A DNA stretch of 37,586 nucleotides. Origin: Schoenoplectus triqueter. Its lineage: Eukaryota; Streptophyta; Magnoliopsida; Poales; Cyperaceae. The stretch spans positions 1-37,586 of the forward strand of contig CAXKVV010000829.1 of the NCBI GenBank assembly GCA_964058805.1, given 5' to 3'. Position numbers and translations under genes: made by a program. Below the pieces are notes generated by a model. That model did no database searches. It had not been told where the DNA came from and saw nothing but the letters and a program-made list of their open reading frames with translations. This document shows, one piece after another, positions 33,942 through 37,586 of this stretch. Numbering within the stretch: position 1 is the first letter of the stretch; the number at the start of each line of letters is the position of its first letter.

Positions 33942-34378
33942 TGTTGAATAAACGTGGGTTTTAAATTTAAAATTTAGTGGAAAATAGAGGAGATTTTTAG
34001 ATTTCAATAGTTGTAAAATTTATGGACCGATTGATGAGCGGATATGAAAGATCAAACGACGTTTATTTTGGCTGTATGATCTATGAATGAAAAGCTCTTG
34101 AAGTCTAGTTTTCAATGGTTCAAATACCAAGTCGTTTGGAGTTCCCTACAGAGAGTTATGATTGTTTTAATGGACAGAAGTCAGCTGAAACAACTGTTGT
34201 TTGATATTCCGTTTTTAATATGAATTTTCTAAATATTCTGTTGTCTTAACTTATAAATAGAGTTGTAGTTTGTTATTTAATATGTAATAAAGATATAAAA
34301 ATTTCTAATAAAAAGAAAAATATTTTATCCATCAATTCTCTTATATCAAAGTGTGATATTCACCGTTCTCTTTTAACA
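33942..34378 (+). mobile_element. Solo LTR (437 bp) upstream of transporter gene
   Basis: Begins TGTTGAATAAA and ends TTTTAACA (short inverted ends TGTT...AACA), bounded by the 5-bp duplication ATCTC (33937-33941 and 34379-34383). A TATAAATAGAG promoter motif lies near 34253-34263, followed by A-rich polyadenylation-like words, as in copia LTRs. There is no internal region next to it. Confidence 0.8.
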
Positions 34379-34383
34379 ATCTC

Positions 34384-35402
34384 TATATTGTAATTACAGG
34401 GATCTCAAGAAACATATGATTAATTAATGATCAATGTTGCTAATATATTTCAATTTTTGTCTTATAGGTTACTAAATAGCACTGCCATTCTCTCATCTGG
34501 CACATGGTGGCGTGGTACAGAGAGAAAATGAAGTAACGACACACAGAGCTGTCATGTGTCATCTACTCATCTCCTCTCGAAATTGGAAAATCAGACAAAA
34601 TTCCAAAAATCACCATCATCACCTCTCTTTCTCTACCTCTCAAGCTCAAAGCTCAATCTTCAAGAGAGTTGTGATCATCCACCCCCCCCCCCCCCCTCAA
34701 ATCCCTCCACCCAAAATCCCAAGTGGGTATTGCTTGTAATAAAGCCTCTATTATTATTGGGTTGTTACCATGAATCAAACAAGACTGTTGAAAAAGACCG
34801 CATCTGTGTGATTTGGATATCTCTTTCGCCTTCCAAAGAATTAATTTGATTTGAGGTATCGCTAAAGAGCTCTAAGATATTGCATCTTTATCTCTTCCTT
34901 TTTTTTTCCAGAAAAGAAGTAAAATAGGTTTTCTATTGCCACTGATTTTTTTTCTCCCTTTACAACTCATATCACTCAATAAAATCCCAAATTTGAAGCC
35001 CAGAGAGACAGAAAGAGAGAGCTGATTAGCAGCCACTGCTAAAGTGCTAATCTTTCAAAGAGAGAGAGAGAGAGTACAGCTTGGCAGCCGTTGCCAGGGC
35101 TTTCCACTGTGTCTAATCAAGCTTTTCCTCAATTCGCGCTTCCGCCAAATTCAGAGAGCAAGTCCGTATTTCTCATCAATTTGGAACAAAATATCGTACC
35201 CATTTCCACTGAACCTCAAATTCACTCCCACCAAGTTTTGTTTTCATCTCTATTCTTCCTACCCATGTTTGATTATCTGTCTCTCCTCACACCAGAATAA
35301 AATATTTCACACCATTTATATCCAGATAATTGTATCACTTTCCATTTCCATTATCAATTGGACTTGAATTGATCGCATCAACGGCATAATTTCACTCCCA
35401 AA
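34384..35402 (+). promoter_or_regulatory. Promoter and leader region of MFS gene
   Basis: The region turns C/T-rich from about 34600, with a 15-base poly-C tract at 34682-34696 and an AGAGAG run at 35060-35074. The exact start of transcription is unknown. A short upstream ORF (35265-35300, 11 codons, MFDYLSLLTPE) precedes the main ATG if the leader is unspliced. Confidence 0.5.
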
Positions 35403-36550
35403 ATGGCCCACTTCAGATCAACACTAGCTGCATTCTTCACAAACCGATGGTTCGTCTTTGTGGCTGCGATGTGGGTCCAGTCATGTGGCGGTATAGGTTA
35501 CCTTTTTGGTAGCATTTCCCCTGCTATCAAATCCTCTCTGAACTATAACCAGAGAGAGGTTGCAGTTCTTGGTGTGGCAAAAGATTTGGGAGATAGTATT
35601 GGGTTTCTGGCCGGCGCTGTATCCGAGATGGCGCCTCTTTGGGTTGCCATGCTGGTTGGGTCTCTGCAGAATCTGATCGGGTACGGTTGGGTCTGGCTGG
35701 TTGTGGCCGGATATGTGGCAACTCCACCTCTTTGGTTGGTATGTTGATTGCTCTAACCTCGTCAAAGTTTGCACATACTTGTTCTTCTCTTTCAATACCT
35801 GTTAATATTGATAGGTAATAAGGTCCTAAGTAATGGCCAATTCTTGACTAAGGAAAGGGTACTGGTAATATAATCATTAATTAGTGAATAGTGGGTACGT
35901 ATATGAAAACAGTGTTGCCTATTGTCCGCCCTCCTTATCATCTACCTGTTGTCTGACATTTTATTTGTCAACTACAATTATCTATTTGTTAACCGAAAAC
36001 ATACAATTGTTAACTAAAAAAAAGTTCCAAGTATTCTTGTGTTCAAATTGTTTACAAATTATTTAAACTTTGATAGGAAACAATTATATCTTTTTGGTTA
36101 ACAAATATAAAATTATAACTAACAAACAAGGGGTGGACAGAAGATGGACAACAACAAGGTAGACGGTTAACGTTTTTCATATGAAAACACTTTTTTACCC
36201 AACTTAAATGACAGCCCATAATATGAAGAAAAATTTAACTAGTGCTAATTATATAACTTGTTAAATTTGTTATGCAGATGTGCATCCTCATTTTTGTAGG
36301 CAACAATGGCGAGACATATTTCAACACTGTAGCACTAGTTTCTTGTGTACAAAATTTTCCAAAGAGTCGAGGACCCATAGTCGGTATTCTAAAGGGTTTT
36401 GCGGGCCTTAGTGGAGCAATCCTGACTCAAACCTATGCAGTGATGCACACTGATGACCATAGAACCATGATTCTCATGGTGGCTACTGTACCAACTGTTG
36501 TATCTCTTGCCATGATGTTTCTTGTGAGACCTGTTGGTGGCCACAGACAG
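35403..36550 (+). CDS. Nodulin-like (NFD4-type) MFS transporter, 5' part
   Basis: A membrane carrier of the plant nodulin-like major facilitator group; the substrate is unknown. Exon 1 is 35403-35738 (112 codons) and exon 2 is 36278-36550 (91 codons), joined in phase 0 as LWL|MCILIFVG, a junction that matches relatives. The visible 203 residues start MAHFRSTLAAFFTNRWFVFV and include QSCGGIGYLFGSISPAIKSS, LGVAKDLGDSIGFLAG, NGETYFNTVALVSCVQNFPK, SRGPIVGILKGFAGLSGAIL and RPVGGHRQ. All are characteristic of the N-terminal nodulin-like domain, with about six membrane helices. A GTAACA donor follows at 36551. The remaining exons lie beyond the window, because a copia element starts 160 bases into intron 2. 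No coding damage is seen in the visible part. Confidence 0.92.
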
Positions 36551-36710
36551 GTAACAACAAAGCCTAGGTACATTTTGGTAGGGAAAAAAGTGGTAATTAC
36601 ATGTAGAGCTATGTTGCTCTGTAAATTGTATCTGGTAGTTGCCCGATGAAAAATACTAATGCTGTATGGAATGGCACATATTAGTGACAAGTGGTTAAGC
36701 ACTGATCAAG

Positions 36711-36957
36711 TGTTGTAATCCCTAATTTACAGTAATACCTATTAACACAAACTGCTACAGATTACAGGATGCAGAAGATCTCAAGATAATTAGCGCAAAT
36801 AGCAGATTAGTTAGTTACAGATATTGTATTCTAGAATGTTCAGTTAATTACAAAGACTATAAGCCTATTTAAAGCAATGTAATGTTACAATGTAAATAAA
36901 ACAATCAGTTTTATAAAGTTCATTCAATCATCTCTCTCTATTCTCTCTGAGCTTTCA
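36711..36957 (+). mobile_element. 5' LTR of copia-type retrotransposon
   Basis: Runs from TGTTGTAATCCC to ...GAGCTTTCA, directly followed by a primer-binding site. It contains CTATTTAAAGC as a TATA-like box and AATAAAACAATC as a polyadenylation-like signal. The preceding TCAAG is the likely target duplication, but its partner is outside the window, so the left boundary is inferred. Confidence 0.75.
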
Positions 36958-36970
36958 TGGTATTAGAGCC
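36958..36970 (+). other. Primer-binding site (initiator tRNA-Met type)
   Basis: TGGTATTAGAGCC abuts the LTR end. It is the usual plant copia primer-binding site TGGTATCAGAGC with one C-to-T change. Confidence 0.85.
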
Positions 36971-37033
36971 TCGTGCTTCACAGCTCAAGATCCATCGCAA
37001 GAACCATCTTCTTCCCCAATTCGATCTCAATCA

Positions 37034-37586
37034 ATGTCGAATTCTTACACTACTAAAGAAAATGCTTCCGCTACAACTCATCCTCCTTCAATCGAGACCA
37101 TCGTTCATGTCAACGTACCGATCTCTACCAAATTAACTGATTCAAACTTCCTCTCTTGAAAGAATCAGATCCAACTGATTGTAGAAGGTCATGATCTCGA
37201 ATCATACCTTTATAATCCTCCTCCTAATCCTACATCCACCAATGCAAAAGGAGAAATGATACTGAATCCCATCTTTCTTGCCTGGAAGCGTCAAGACAAG
37301 CTCTTGAATGCTTGGATTCGATCTTCCTTGTCAGACTCAATCTTGGCACAAGTCATGTCTTCGCCTACATGTAGAGATCTATGGCAAGCTCTTGAGAGCT
37401 ACTTCTCTACCACTTATCGAGCAAGGCTCCAAGATCTAAAACGACAAATTCAGACAGTATCCAAAGGGGATTCAAATTGTATTGATTATGTGCTTCGCAT
37501 TCGTCGAATTGCAGATGAGCTCTCCTTCATTGGCAGTCCCATACCAGAGGAGGATCTGGTAACTGCTGCCATCAATGGATTAGGTG
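37034..37586 (+). pseudogene. copia gag gene, broken, runs off window
   Basis: This is the start of the gag-pol reading frame of the retrotransposon inserted in intron 2 of the transporter gene. The ATG at 37034 opens MSNSYTTKENASATTHPP. The frame is broken by TGA at 37157-37159, where relatives have Trp in the NF/YLxW motif. It then stays open to the window end and shows the plant gag (UBN2-type) pattern FLAWKRQDKLLNAWIRSSLS, then DLWQALESYFS, then LQDLKRQIQTVSKGD and DYVLRIRRIADELSFIG. About 184 codons are visible. The nonsense codon suggests that this copy no longer makes full-length Gag, unless a downstream start is used. Confidence 0.85.

Overview
This is nuclear DNA from a flowering plant. 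Three genes have plant-type multi-exon structures with GT-AG introns: a miR156-targeted SPL gene, a SEPALLATA-type MADS-box gene and a nodulin-like MFS transporter gene. A fourth, small gene appears to encode a membrane protein. The intergenic DNA is AT-rich and full of plant transposon families (hAT, Mutator-like and CACTA-like DNA elements, and copia-type LTR elements). I cannot name the species. The gene content and intron style fit a non-grass angiosperm. All recognised host genes are on the + strand. Layout, left part (1-17 kb): the 3' half of an SPL transcription factor gene, with an exact miR156 site (818-837), ends at 1113. After about 3.9 kb, which includes an ATT microsatellite and a Mutator-type MITE, a complete eight-exon SEP-like gene runs from 5010 to 12616 (247 aa). 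Its 4.86-kb first intron holds a foldback MITE. A CACTA-type terminus lies 0.7 kb downstream. A small gene for a probable two-helix membrane protein follows (15116-16911). SPL and SEP products belong to the same flowering programme, so their closeness may be conserved linkage. Layout, middle (18.6-26.0 kb): a tandem pair of foldback MITEs of the same family as the intron copy, then a 6.5-kb hAT element (19543-26016). The hAT carries G-rich subterminal arrays at both ends, a 21-bp repeat array and a decayed minus-strand transposase gene. A 2.1-kb solo LTR (22373-24474, TSD TTACT) is inserted inside the BED zinc-finger codons, which orders the two insertions in time. Layout, right part (26.0-37.6 kb): a dense series of small inverted-repeat elements, many with visible target-site duplications. 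These are two Mutator-type MITE families (9-10 bp TSD), a GC-rich near-perfect 167-bp hairpin flanked by an 11-bp direct repeat, two hAT-type MITEs with 8-bp TSDs, a 500-bp foldback and a 437-bp solo LTR (TSD ATCTC). The window ends with the first two coding exons of a nodulin-like (NFD4-type) MFS gene. Its second intron contains the 5' LTR, primer-binding site and broken gag of a copia element that runs off the end. No wholly new system is evident. The most unusual material is the set of hairpin elements, the hAT subterminal architecture and the LTR promoter with clustered TGGGC motifs.
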